Notes: generated by a model from the letters alone, not told the origin. DNA of 64,000 nucleotides from Pseudoalteromonas sp. OOF1S-7 (GCF_022347765.1 NZ_JAKRFZ010000005.1:124001-188000), one strand, 5' to 3'; positions 9,383-17,231 are shown, numbered from the stretch's first letter. Made by a program: numbers and translations.

Positions 9383-10495
9383 ATGGAAAAAAAACGAATC
9401 GCAATTATTGGCGCCGGCGTAGCTGGTATGGCAATGGCTTTACTGGCCAAGAAACAAGGGCATGAGGTGCAATTGTTTGAGCGTGCAGCAGCTCACACGG
9501 TCATGGGAGCTGGCGTCACATTGTGGCCTAATGCAATGTTTGTGATGCAGCAAATGGGTTTGGCACAGCAAATTACGCGGGCCGGGGGCACACCTGATTC
9601 AGTGTGTCAGTATGACCGCAGCGGAAATCGACATAATGCGTTGGATATTGATCAGTTAAACGGGCTCAGTGGCTATGCCACCGTGACCATACTGCGTCGC
9701 GATTTGATCCGGATACTGGGTGAAGCGCTGCGTGCGCAGGGAGTAACCGTTCAGTTTGCAACCACAATCGCCCTTCGTGATATAGACAGGCTCAGGCAAA
9801 CGTTTGATTTAGTTATTGGCGCTGATGGCAGAATGCACTCTGTGGTGCGTCAGGCGCTATTCGCTTCGCCGCGATTACCGTGTTACCAGGGGTTCATCAA
9901 TGTAATGGGGATCAGTAAGTTCAGGGCCAACACCTTATCTAATATCATCGGTGACTTTCGCTATCCCGGTGAGCGCTTTGGCATTGTGCCCGTGAAACCG
10001 GATATGTGTTTCTGGGCAGGGGCCTGGCGAACACCAATTGATAAAAGCCGCCCACCAAGCGCCTGGCTGAGTGAGTTAAAGCAACGATTTGGCGGGTGGG
10101 CTGCGCCTGTTCAGTCTGTGCTGAAGCACGCTGAACCTGAATCGGTCAGGCCTGTTTTTGTGCATGATCTGGATCCTCTTCCATACTGGCACAAAGACAA
10201 TGTCGTTGTCATAGGTGATGCCGCACACGCCGCCTTGCCCACCTCAGGGCAAGGTGCGTGCCAGGCACTGGAAGACGCCTGGCAACTGGTCAGTCTGATG
10301 TCGCACCAGGAAGAACTCAGTGCTGTGTTAAGCGCGTTTTATCGACTGCGAGTAGAGAAAACGACGATGGCCTTGCATGCTGGCCGACAGCTGGCACAAC
10401 AACTTTTTTTCGGACAGGGTGATATGTCGGCCTCTCAATCGGGCGTGTCTGTGGCGCTATTGAGCCAGCTATGGATGCAGGGGCTGAGCGCATAG
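9383..10495 (+). CDS. FAD-dependent aromatic-ring monooxygenase
   Basis: A 370-residue group A flavoprotein hydroxylase of the UbiH/salicylate-hydroxylase type. The FAD-binding Rossmann motif GAGVAG is at residues 10-15, the DG motif is VIGADGRMHS near 150, and the second FAD motif is VVVIGDAAHA near 275, followed by SGQGACQALEDAW. Such enzymes hydroxylate an aromatic or heteroaromatic substrate using NAD(P)H and O2; the substrate cannot be read from the sequence. It is divergent from a LysR gene that probably regulates it. A GGAAGTG site precedes the ATG. Confidence 0.88.
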   Translation: MEKKRIAIIGAGVAGMAMALLAKKQGHEVQLFERAAAHTVMGAGVTLWPNAMFVMQQMGLAQQITRAGGTPDSVCQYDRSGNRHNALDIDQLNGLSGYATVTILRRDLIRILGEALRAQGVTVQFATTIALRDIDRLRQTFDLVIGADGRMHSVVRQALFASPRLPCYQGFINVMGISKFRANTLSNIIGDFRYPGERFGIVPVKPDMCFWAGAWRTPIDKSRPPSAWLSELKQRFGGWAAPVQSVLKHAEPESVRPVFVHDLDPLPYWHKDNVVVIGDAAHAALPTSGQGACQALEDAWQLVSLMSHQEELSAVLSAFYRLRVEKTTMALHAGRQLAQQLFFGQGDMSASQSGVSVALLSQLWMQGLSA

Positions 10496-10553
10496 ACTGG
10501 CCCCTTGGCATTGCTATGCCTGTTTGCCATAGTGGAGTTACAGTAAAGGAAGG

Positions 10554-10811
10554 TTACTCGGGCGGATCCCCCTGAGCCTCCTTAGACTTACGCTGCTCTT
10601 GCTTCGCTTTCGCCACATTCTTAAACACAGGAGGGGGAATGGGAAACAAGGAAAGCAGCGGAAAAATGGCCATCACCAGATAAGCGGCTTTGGGCATCCC
10701 TTTGGCCCAGGTCACTATCCTGATCAGGCCCCACAGGCCGCTCAGCAGTAGTGTGAGGATAAGGCCTGCCTGGAGCAAAATCTGTATCAGGGCCAGGTTG
10801 TCGTTGCTCAT
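10554..10811 (-). CDS. small two-helix membrane protein, hypothetical
   Basis: An 85-residue protein with two hydrophobic segments (about 8-28 and 40-60), an IPPPV turn and a charged C-terminal tail rich in Lys, Glu and Gln. I do not recognise the family. The ATG at 10811 fits the AAAGGA site 9 bases upstream; an ATG three codons earlier would lie directly against that site. It converges on the monooxygenase gene and is divergent from the Calx-beta protein gene. Confidence 0.6.
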   Translation of the reverse strand: MSNDNLALIQILLQAGLILTLLLSGLWGLIRIVTWAKGMPKAAYLVMAIFPLLSLFPIPPPVFKNVAKAKQEQRKSKEAQGDPPE

Positions 10812-11125
10812 CACATTCATTCCTTTCGCTTAGTTAAACTACTTAATAGGAACTCACCGATTAAAAATCAAGCTGGCTGTATTGTACTGACATTGTTCAA
10901 AAAATCTGACCACGGGGTTTTTATCCCAATAATTTAATCCATTATTCGTACTTTAATGTTGATTTTTTGTTTTAATGCGCGCATCATGGCCTCAGATTGC
11001 AAAGATAATAATGGAAGCACTCACTCCTAATGGAATAGGAAATCGCATCGTACAGCGGATGTGGATGTGTCATTACTTTGTGTTGTATTAGCCTGAATTT
11101 GGATGAACCGAACGAGTTTATTACC
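10812..11125. other. AT-rich divergent intergenic region
   Basis: About 310 bases without a gene between two divergent genes, presumably holding both promoters. It contains a short dyad, AATAAT (10928-10933) and ATTATT (10941-10946). I see no confident promoter, riboswitch or RNA gene. Confidence 0.4.
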
Positions 11126-12622
11126 ATGCTAAAAACATCACTTTCTTTGATTGCCCTGGTGGCGTCTTCTGTTTCCTACGCAAATACCTGTACTGGTCAG
11201 CTTTACGGCATTAATGCAGGTCGTGGCGATGTCGGTATTTTATTTGGTCTGAATGAACAAAATGACAGTGCGTTTGCGCAAACACTGGCTGAGTTCAGCG
11301 CGTCTGCGCTGGCTTATGATGAAACCAGCCAGCGTATGTATTATCTGTCAGCACCCAGACCATTTGAATATCAGGTTGACGTAAGTCACCTCAACCTCAG
11401 TGCTGAGCAGTTAACGCACCTACCCATTGAGGGCAAGCGCTTTAAATACCTGCGTCTGGCATATTACGATTTTGCCACCGATGCTCACACTCTGGTTGGC
11501 AGAACCTCGCAGATGCTGAGTATGGTGTATGATCCCGAGCGTGACGCGCTACTGGGCACCGATTTTAAAAAGCTGTATGAAATCAACAAAAATACCGGCG
11601 AAGCAACCGAACTAGGCGCGCTCGGCTCACTCAAAGGCAAATTTCGTGGCGATCTGGTGATCCAAAATGGTACCTGGTATCTGGTAACCAGTCGTAGTGT
11701 TTATCAGATAGATAAAACCACGTTTCAGGCCACTAAATTGGCCAATCATAGCCTGACGGCAGCCACAGGTGCTGCGTTGAATCAGGCGGGGGAGATTGTT
11801 GTCAGCCGCACCCTGATCAACGACTATGGCCATGTCAATCGCTCTAAACTTTATAAACTCAATCCTCAGTCGGGTAATACCTGTTTGCTGGCCACGGTAC
11901 CCGTGCGGCTTAACGATTTGGCAGTGAACACCGATCAGCCTGTGGCCTGTTACACCGCGCCCAGTTGTGAAACCGACCCAGAACCCACCTTCACGCTGGA
12001 AGCGATAACTGATACCGTGTTTGAAGGGGACCAGCTCGAATATCAAGTGACCTTAAGCAATGCCTATTATCAGGATGTGACCCTCGATGTCAGCGTGTTA
12101 GACGCTACCACATCTGCCGGTGATTATACGTCGCCTGCTGCAAGCATCACGATTGCTGCAGGGCAGACCAGCGCAACAATCCATATTGCCACTGTGGATG
12201 ATAACACTCATGAAGCCAGTGAGGCTTTTACCCTGATGGTTGAGGGCGCAACACACACCAGTGGCTCAGCGTCTGTTACGGGCACCATAGAGGACAACGA
12301 CCCCGCTTGTACGCCGGACAGTTATACCCGAATTCATTATGAGTTTGTCAGCGAAAGCGCAGGCTACAACAATGACTGGGGGGTCAGGGTTAATGGCAGT
12401 TATGTGAAATTGCTGGACGAACACGGTGCGCCAGGCAGTTATGATGTCATGGAAGGCGCCAGCTATGACTATGTGTTATCGATCAATGGTAACCCTAACC
12501 AGCTGACCACCAATTATCGCGTCTATGGTGACATACAAAAGTGGGAAGATTATAACGACCACGACTATAACGATTTTGTAGTAAGAGTCTGGACATCCAG
12601 TATTCAAAAAGGGTGTGACTAG
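11126..12622 (+). CDS. secreted Calx-beta domain protein
   Basis: A 498-residue exported protein. A signal peptide (MLKTSLSLIALVASSVSYA) is followed by a beta-propeller-like N-terminal half (LYGINAGRGD and repeated LYEIN/YQIDK-type strands), then a Calx-beta domain at about 289-392 (VFEGDQLEYQVTLSN, SAGDYTSP, EASEAFTLMVEG). The C-terminal domain (about 405-495) ends in an Asp/Asn-rich, probably Ca-binding motif, YNDHDYNDFVVRVW, like DUF4114. The start was set at 11126, since the longer reading from 11078 puts charged residues ahead of the signal peptide. A surface or matrix role is inference. Confidence 0.75.
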   Translation: MLKTSLSLIALVASSVSYANTCTGQLYGINAGRGDVGILFGLNEQNDSAFAQTLAEFSASALAYDETSQRMYYLSAPRPFEYQVDVSHLNLSAEQLTHLPIEGKRFKYLRLAYYDFATDAHTLVGRTSQMLSMVYDPERDALLGTDFKKLYEINKNTGEATELGALGSLKGKFRGDLVIQNGTWYLVTSRSVYQIDKTTFQATKLANHSLTAATGAALNQAGEIVVSRTLINDYGHVNRSKLYKLNPQSGNTCLLATVPVRLNDLAVNTDQPVACYTAPSCETDPEPTFTLEAITDTVFEGDQLEYQVTLSNAYYQDVTLDVSVLDATTSAGDYTSPAASITIAAGQTSATIHIATVDDNTHEASEAFTLMVEGATHTSGSASVTGTIEDNDPACTPDSYTRIHYEFVSESAGYNNDWGVRVNGSYVKLLDEHGAPGSYDVMEGASYDYVLSINGNPNQLTTNYRVYGDIQKWEDYNDHDYNDFVVRVWTSSIQKGCD

Positions 12623-12630
12623 CGCATGTT

Positions 12631-12665
12631 GAGGTGCCCTTCATGCTAAGGGCACCTCCTTTATA
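12631..12665 (+). terminator. terminator after the Calx-beta gene
   Basis: A perfect 10-bp stem, GAGGTGCCCT (12631-12640) with AGGGCACCTC (12649-12658), is followed by a short T-containing tail. Confidence 0.7.
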
Positions 12666-13016
12666 ATGTGCAGTCAGGCACCCGCCTTACATCATTCCCT
12701 CTTACCTGCACGCTTAGTATGTTCCTTTGCTATTTTTTGAGTAAATAACTTCACAACTTTTAAGGTGTTAGTTAAATTTCATTATATTGGAAAGCGAAAC
12801 ACTGATGTTGGCTTTATGTAGCGTTCCAGGCAATTCACAAGGCCCGCAATGAGATTATTAAAAATTTAATGGTTAACTGTTCTGTTTTTTGCAGTGTTCA
12901 CTCCTTGGGTGTTTTCTTTCTATTTGATTTTTATGGTTATTTTATGTAACTTTTCGCTGTGATTTAGGAATAATTCTGAAAAACGGAATGAACATTTAAA
13001 TAAAAAGGATCAACCA
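12666..13016. other. AT-rich intergenic region
   Basis: About 350 bases upstream of the coiled-coil membrane protein. It is AT-rich near 12720-12800 and 12850-12990 and probably carries that gene's promoter and long leader. I find no ORF with a ribosome site and no clear structured RNA. Confidence 0.4.
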
Positions 13017-13997
13017 GTGAAAATCAAGTTTACTCTGCTCGCTGTGGCATTAGCTTCAGCACACACTTTTGCAAATAATAATGAAGCCGCGCTGATGCAA
13101 AAAGTCAGCGATGCCTGTACTGGGATCAAGGACACCCGCTGGTCATCAAATATGCGCTATGCGACAGAAGATACGATTGCGGAACAGCTGTCTAGAATTG
13201 AAGGATATCAGGCGGCAAAGCAGGCGTTAGGGCAAGTTAATGCCAATTATGCATCCAGTACCGCACCTGTGATTTATCGCTCTGAACGTGGTGTACCGAT
13301 TAACTCTGTGATTGAAGAGTGTGACAAGCGTGCTGCGGGTATCCAAGCCGGTATTGTTGACAAGGCTGAGCAAATTAAAGCCGAGAAAGAAAAAATCAAG
13401 CAAGATGAGTTGGATCGGATAGAAAAAGAGCGTCAGAAACAACAAGCAAAAGCAGATAAAAAGGCTGAAATAGCTGCACAGAAGCTGGAAATTGCCGAAC
13501 AGGCCGGTTTCGACAATGCCATAGGCTCATTTAAGGAAGCGCGGATCAAATTACATGAAGGCATGTCGCTGAGTGAATTTGAAGATTACCTGGTTGTGCC
13601 TGAAGACAGAGACAGATACCACTTAAAGAATGTGGTGGGTGAGTATGCCATCTATGCCGGGACCGACTGGGGCAGACCAACAACGCGTCATATTGCACTA
13701 CTAATGGAGTCGGATGGGTATTATGAAAAACACGCAACGCCGCCAGACAGCCACTTCGTGTTGGTCGGTACTAAGGAGTTCACGAATCGCTTCACAGGGG
13801 CCAAAATGGTGCCAGTTTATGCCGCTGCCGGTGGCGAGCACGCTCCTTCCTCAGGTGGGTTTCTTGGGTGGTTATTCTTATTAGTCCTCGGTGGTCTGGC
13901 ATTTAAGTTTAAAGATGAACTACTGGAGAAGTTTGCAGAGCTAAAACCCCATTTACTTGCATTAAAAGACAAATATGCTCCGGATAAGGGCAGCTAA
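13017..13997 (+). CDS. exported coiled-coil protein with C-terminal membrane anchor
   Basis: A 326-residue protein of unrecognised family starting at GTG with AAAAGGAT upstream. An N-terminal signal peptide (MKIKFTLLAVALASAHTFA) leads into a charged Lys/Glu/Gln-rich coiled coil at about 118-165, a globular part (about 170-270) and one membrane helix near 281-298 (GWLFLLVLGGLAF) with a short amphipathic tail. This suggests a periplasmic body anchored in the inner membrane. It sits alone, followed by a stem-loop. Confidence 0.65.
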   Translation: MKIKFTLLAVALASAHTFANNNEAALMQKVSDACTGIKDTRWSSNMRYATEDTIAEQLSRIEGYQAAKQALGQVNANYASSTAPVIYRSERGVPINSVIEECDKRAAGIQAGIVDKAEQIKAEKEKIKQDELDRIEKERQKQQAKADKKAEIAAQKLEIAEQAGFDNAIGSFKEARIKLHEGMSLSEFEDYLVVPEDRDRYHLKNVVGEYAIYAGTDWGRPTTRHIALLMESDGYYEKHATPPDSHFVLVGTKEFTNRFTGAKMVPVYAAAGGEHAPSSGGFLGWLFLLVLGGLAFKFKDELLEKFAELKPHLLALKDKYAPDKGS

Positions 13998-14015
13998 ACC
14001 AAAGCAAACCAATGC

Positions 14016-14041
14016 GTTACCTGATACACCAATCGGGTAAC
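14016..14041 (+). terminator. stem-loop after the coiled-coil protein gene
   Basis: A 10-bp stem with one G-T pair, GTTACCTGAT (14016-14025) and ATCGGGTAAC (14032-14041). It has no strong T-run, so termination is only likely. Confidence 0.45.
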
Positions 14042-14141
14042 CTTGTACTGCTGGTCGGTACCTCTCATACCTGCCCAGCTCCGGGGCTCCCAGGATCCGC
14101 TGTTACTTGCTGGACGTGTGCGGTTTATTTAACGGGTGTAA

Positions 14142-14681
14142 TTACGGCACAATATCATCAATTAACAACACCAAATCGGTGGCCCCGATGTCTTCGCCCG
14201 CCTGACATAGCAGCGTAGATACCTGCCCTCGGTGGTGAGTCTGGTGATTAAAAAAGTGGACCAGCAAACTGGCAAAGGGTTTATGATACGTCACGCCCTG
14301 GCTGTTGCGATAGGTCAGTATGCTTGTTAAATCACTGTCCTGTAAATCCTGCAGTAAACCTAAAATCTGCGCATCCAGCCACTGGCGATAGTCAGTTAGT
14401 TGCGCCAAATCGTGAAATAAACACTGATCCAGGCTGGTGGGGCCTGGCTGTGCAACCACAGCTGCCAGTGCACCGGCGCAGGCTTCACAGGCGGCATAGC
14501 GTTTTAGCCAGATAAGATCTGCCACAACAAGGTGGTTTAAAGTGCCCAGTATCGAGCCGAAAAACGCACCCCTATCCTGTTTTAGGGCAGCGTCGCTCAG
14601 TTGTGCGGCGGCGGTATACAGTTTTTGATTCATCCACTGGTTGTAATCGGCCAGTAGTCTGAACTGGGTAAGTTGGCTCAT
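14142..14681 (-). CDS. DinB-family metal-dependent protein
   Basis: A 179-residue four-helix-bundle protein of the DinB/YfiT superfamily. The metal-site histidines are visible: His50 in TLNHLVVADLIWL, and His146 plus His150 in NHQTHHRGQ. Family members include thiol S-transferases and damage-inducible proteins; the substrate here is unknown. A conserved WMNQKLYT helix opens the protein. It is divergent from the XRE regulator. Confidence 0.85.
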   Translation of the reverse strand: MSQLTQFRLLADYNQWMNQKLYTAAAQLSDAALKQDRGAFFGSILGTLNHLVVADLIWLKRYAACEACAGALAAVVAQPGPTSLDQCLFHDLAQLTDYRQWLDAQILGLLQDLQDSDLTSILTYRNSQGVTYHKPFASLLVHFFNHQTHHRGQVSTLLCQAGEDIGATDLVLLIDDIVP

Positions 14682-14838
14682 GGACGTGTCCTTTCTAGTG
14701 TGTTGAGTGGTACTAATATTAAGTGTAATACTAATACAAGTAGCTGATAATTATTCATAAATATAAACAAAAAAGGTAGGGGGCGATGAATATATTCATA
14801 GATGTCTACAGGCCTGCGCAATTCAGTTGTTGCCCTAG

Positions 14839-14867
14839 TTAACTTGTGGTAATTATCTGTTTACAAT
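14839..14867 (+). promoter_or_regulatory. promoter of the XRE regulator gene
   Basis: A -35 box TTAACT (14839-14844), 17-base spacer and -10 box TACAAT (14862-14867) end only 8 bases before the first ATG of the regulator. The message would be leaderless or nearly so from that ATG, or have a short leader if the ATG at 14888 is used. Confidence 0.5.
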
Positions 14868-14875
14868 TTTAACCC

Positions 14876-15193
14876 ATGGAAAAAAGAATGAAGCATAGCC
14901 CAAGGAAGCGACAGCAGGAAATTGACCGGTTTAACCGGCTGGTCCAGCGCTCCATTCGCCAGATGCGCAATGAGCTTGGTTTAAGCCAAAAAGATCTGGC
15001 CGCGAAAATGTCGTCAGCGGTTGACCAGTCAACGGTCAGCAACTGGGAAAGTGGCAAAACGGATATGACCAGTGCCCAGCTGCTGGATATCTTTATGATT
15101 TTTGGCAAGGACCTGGTTGCCTTGTATTTTAATTTTTTAAGTGACAAGCCACCTGCCAGCCCGGAAGAACAAAACGAAGAAGAGGAGTCATAA
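14876..15193 (+). CDS. XRE-family HTH regulator
   Basis: A 105-residue protein with a basic N-terminus and an HTH of the XRE/Cro type at about 28-82 (LGLSQKDLAAKMSS, QSTVSNWESGK, SAQLLDIF). The C-terminus is acidic (EEQNEEEES). There are two possible starts: ATG at 14876 without a Shine-Dalgarno site, and ATG at 14888 with GGA seven bases upstream. Its TAA is one base from the start of the next membrane protein gene, so the two are coupled. It may control the peptide genes downstream; that is inference. Confidence 0.8.
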   Translation: MEKRMKHSPRKRQQEIDRFNRLVQRSIRQMRNELGLSQKDLAAKMSSAVDQSTVSNWESGKTDMTSAQLLDIFMIFGKDLVALYFNFLSDKPPASPEEQNEEEES

Positions 15194-15194
15194 G

Positions 15195-15749
15195 ATGGAT
15201 TTTTATACAGCTTTTAGTTATGTCACGCTCCCATTCCTATTGGTGGCCCTGGCTTATACCTGGAAGTATGAGAGCTCACGGTATTTCCTGCTCTTTATGA
15301 CGGGTCTTGAAATTATCGATATCGCTTTATATAAGGTTAGTTATACCTGGACGACACATTTGTACTTGTACAATATGGTGACTTGCTTGTTGTTTTTGGT
15401 ACCCATTATCTATCGAAATCGTATTGCGTATGCCCTGCACGAGATGACTGGAATATCTTTCTTTTATCGTGTTTATAAGAATCATCATTTGTCGGTGCAA
15501 GAGGTAGGTTTTATTCTCTTATACGTTGTAGATCTTATTTTAGCGGCGTTTAATTATCTTGAGGTTTGGCTATACAAATTTTATGTAATTGATGGCTGGA
15601 TCATGGGCAATGGCGTGCGCAATTTTATATTAATCACCTTGAATTTGCTGATGTGTTGTGGCTTGTTAACCTATTTACTAAAAACTCCGGACAGGGAGCG
15701 GTTTTACAAGGATCATGGTGAGAGTTATACATCTGACTCACTTAAATAG
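15195..15749 (+). CDS. polytopic membrane protein of unknown function
   Basis: A 184-residue integral membrane protein with about five hydrophobic segments (near 8-22, 29-45, 55-71, 101-122 and 140-160) and many aromatic residues. I do not recognise the family. The ATG follows the XRE regulator stop by one base, so the pair is co-translated. It lies directly upstream of the twin double-glycine-leader peptides; a role in their immunity, sensing or regulation is possible but unproven. It is not an ABC exporter or peptidase by any visible motif. Confidence 0.7.
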   Translation: MDFYTAFSYVTLPFLLVALAYTWKYESSRYFLLFMTGLEIIDIALYKVSYTWTTHLYLYNMVTCLLFLVPIIYRNRIAYALHEMTGISFFYRVYKNHHLSVQEVGFILLYVVDLILAAFNYLEVWLYKFYVIDGWIMGNGVRNFILITLNLLMCCGLLTYLLKTPDRERFYKDHGESYTSDSLK

Positions 15750-15766
15750 CCAGTGATAGTCAAATC

Positions 15767-15794
15767 AGAGGTGCGCTTGTGAGAGCGCATCTCT
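15767..15794 (+). terminator. stem-loop after the membrane protein gene
   Basis: An 11-bp stem with one G-T pair, AGAGGTGCGCT (15767-15777) and AGCGCATCTCT (15784-15794), with a 6-base loop. There is no T-run, so it may act as a weak or Rho-assisted terminator separating the regulator operon from the peptides. Confidence 0.45.
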
Positions 15795-15820
15795 GGCGAC
15801 TCGTTGTTAACTATTGGAGT

Positions 15821-15849
15821 TTGCCATTGTGCACAAAAGTGTGTATTAA
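15821..15849 (+). promoter_or_regulatory. candidate promoter of the first peptide gene
   Basis: A -35 box TTGCCA (15821-15826), a 17-base spacer and a -10 box TATTAA (15844-15849) lie 62 bases before the first peptide ATG. The leader then holds a perfect dyad, ATTTCATC (15852-15859) and GATGAAAT (15876-15883), which could be an operator or an RNA hairpin. Confidence 0.5.
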
Positions 15850-15911
15850 TAATTTCATCATGCGGTGGTTAACCGGATGAAATATGCAATCAAAAGCGAG
15901 GAAGCGTTGGT

Positions 15912-16028
15912 ATGAAAAAAATCAGTAAAACAGAATTGTTACAAGTACATGGAGGTAGTCCGAGAAGCCCTGGTGATCGTGATGTGCCACCAAGAAGTCA
16001 GCCAATTGAGAAGCCCCCGAAATCTTAA
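15912..16028 (+). CDS. double-glycine-leader peptide, copy 1
   Basis: A 38-residue ORF. The leader MKKISKTELLQVHGG matches the bacteriocin/pheromone consensus LSxxELxxIxGG at nearly every position (I-S-K-T-E-L-L-Q-V-H-G-G). Cleavage after Gly15 would release a 23-residue core starting SPRSPGDRDVPPR, with seven prolines, three arginines, and no Cys or Thr, so lanthionine or disulfide chemistry is not expected. An AGGAAG site lies 8 bases upstream. An almost identical copy follows 207 bases later. Exporter-peptidases of the PCAT type normally cut such leaders; none is encoded nearby. Antimicrobial, signalling or other roles are all open. Confidence 0.8.
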   Translation: MKKISKTELLQVHGGSPRSPGDRDVPPRSQPIEKPPKS

Positions 16029-16118
16029 ATTTTATGGTTAGAGAGTAGCGCTTCGCTTAAGGCTTCATTGGGCAAAAGTAGCGTTTATTATTTGAATAGG
16101 GTGTAAGGAAGCATTGGT

Positions 16119-16235
16119 ATGAAAAAAATCAGTAAAACAGACTTATTACAAGTACATGGAGGTAGTCCGAGAAGCCCTGGTGATCGTGATGTGCCACCCA
16201 GAAGGCAGCCAATTGAGAAGCCCCCCAAGTCGTAA
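16119..16235 (+). CDS. double-glycine-leader peptide, copy 2
   Basis: A 38-residue tandem copy of the peptide at 15912-16028, differing at only two residues: Glu8 to Asp in the leader and Ser29 to Arg in the core. The Arg change makes the core more basic (VPPRRQPIEKPPKS). The ribosome site and the six bases before the ATG are also duplicated. Third-position changes (ccc for cca, aag for aaa, tcg for tct) with few residue changes suggest the peptide is kept by selection. It has its own 90-base upstream region with no obvious terminator between the copies, so both may share one message. Confidence 0.8.
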   Translation: MKKISKTDLLQVHGGSPRSPGDRDVPPRRQPIEKPPKS

Positions 16236-16610
16236 TGGCTTTTAACCTGGCAGCCCCCGTGTCGAGTCTTTGCTCATTGTACGCTTTGGGTGGCGCTCAG
16301 GTGTCAGGCTCATTTAATTGCCATCTTTGGGGCTATTCGGTTACCGGCTAATGCACGGGTATCAAACTGGCGGTAAAAGTGTTTTACTGCCAGTCGTTCA
16401 TTCACGCCCAGGTTTAGCGGTCAGCGTACCACTTTCATTCAGTCATCATCCTGTAAAAAAACTGCGCTAGCGCAAGCAATTTTTTTTCTACTCAGCTAAA
16501 ATACTCGGTTATACGTTATTCTCAGCCGTGCTGCCTGATGGGGTGCTTGTATTGGTGCCTTTACCACTCAGGTTGGTGCGGTGTTCTTTGCTCAATGACA
16601 CGGGGTTTGT
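16236..16610. other. intergenic region with two hairpins
   Basis: About 375 bases between the peptide genes and the PRTase gene. A near-perfect 13-bp hairpin (16366-16378 with 16382-16394, loop GTG, one G-T pair) and a palindrome TGCGCTAGCGCA (16463-16474) flanked by an A-run and a T-run probably end the peptide transcripts. I find no credible ORF. Confidence 0.5.
16457..16488. terminator. palindromic terminator-like element
   Basis: A 12-base palindrome TGCGCTAGCGCA (16463-16474) is preceded by seven A residues and followed shortly by a T-run (16480-16487), so it could stop transcripts in either direction. Confidence 0.45.
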
Positions 16611-17174
16611 ATGTCTGACAAGTGCTATATCACGGCGCAACAATTACTTGAAGATTCATTTCGACTGGCGGCTCAGGTTTATGAAGACGGCTTTCGTCCT
16701 GACTTTATTATCGGCATCTGGCGTGGCGGTGCGCCTATCGGGATTGCGGTTCAGGAATACTATGATTACAAGGGCATAGAAACAGACCACATTGCGGTGC
16801 GTACGTCGTCTTACTATGGTATTGGCAAGCAGTCGAAAGAGATCAAAGTACACGGTTTACATTACATTGTTGAGAACGCCAATGCGGGCGACTCTTTGCT
16901 GATTGTGGACGACGTGTTTGATTCGGGCCGCAGTATTTATGCGCTGCGGGAAAAACTCGAAGAGCTGATGCGCCTGAACCTGCCAAAAGACATTCGTGTT
17001 GCCTGTCCTTACTACAAGCCAACTAATAAAAAAGTGCCGATGACGCCGGATTACTTTATCCATGAGTCGGACGAGTGGCTGGTCTTCCCCCATGAGTTAT
17101 CTGGATTAACGCCTGATGAGCTGATCGCGGGCAAATCTGACCTGGCTAACATCAAAGCGCTGTTTACTAAGTAA
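16611..17174 (+). CDS. purine phosphoribosyltransferase (hypoxanthine type)
   Basis: A 187-residue type I phosphoribosyltransferase. The PRPP-binding loop is LLIVDDVFDSGRS at about 97-109, preceded by the pyrophosphate-loop region IGIWRGGAPIG at 34-44. It resembles bacterial and archaeal hypoxanthine PRTases, which make IMP from hypoxanthine and PRPP; a xanthine or guanine preference cannot be excluded. It is monocistronic with a strong terminator. Nearby gsk and purL also serve purine metabolism. Confidence 0.82.
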   Translation: MSDKCYITAQQLLEDSFRLAAQVYEDGFRPDFIIGIWRGGAPIGIAVQEYYDYKGIETDHIAVRTSSYYGIGKQSKEIKVHGLHYIVENANAGDSLLIVDDVFDSGRSIYALREKLEELMRLNLPKDIRVACPYYKPTNKKVPMTPDYFIHESDEWLVFPHELSGLTPDELIAGKSDLANIKALFTK

Positions 17175-17198
17175 AACAGACGCCAGCTACATTGTGAC

Positions 17199-17231
17199 AG
17201 CCGCACCGGCAAACGCCCGTGCGGCTTTTTT
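17199..17231 (+). terminator. terminator after the PRTase gene
   Basis: A perfect 8-bp stem AGCCGCAC (17199-17206) and GTGCGGCT (17219-17226) runs into a T-run. Confidence 0.85.

Noticed and set aside
15902..16235. CRISPR-like array
   Set aside because: The repeated unit is about 127 bases, occurs only twice and is a coding duplication.
16528..16779. ORF overlapping the start of the PRTase gene
   Set aside because: Different frame, no ribosome site, and it runs through the PRTase N-terminus.
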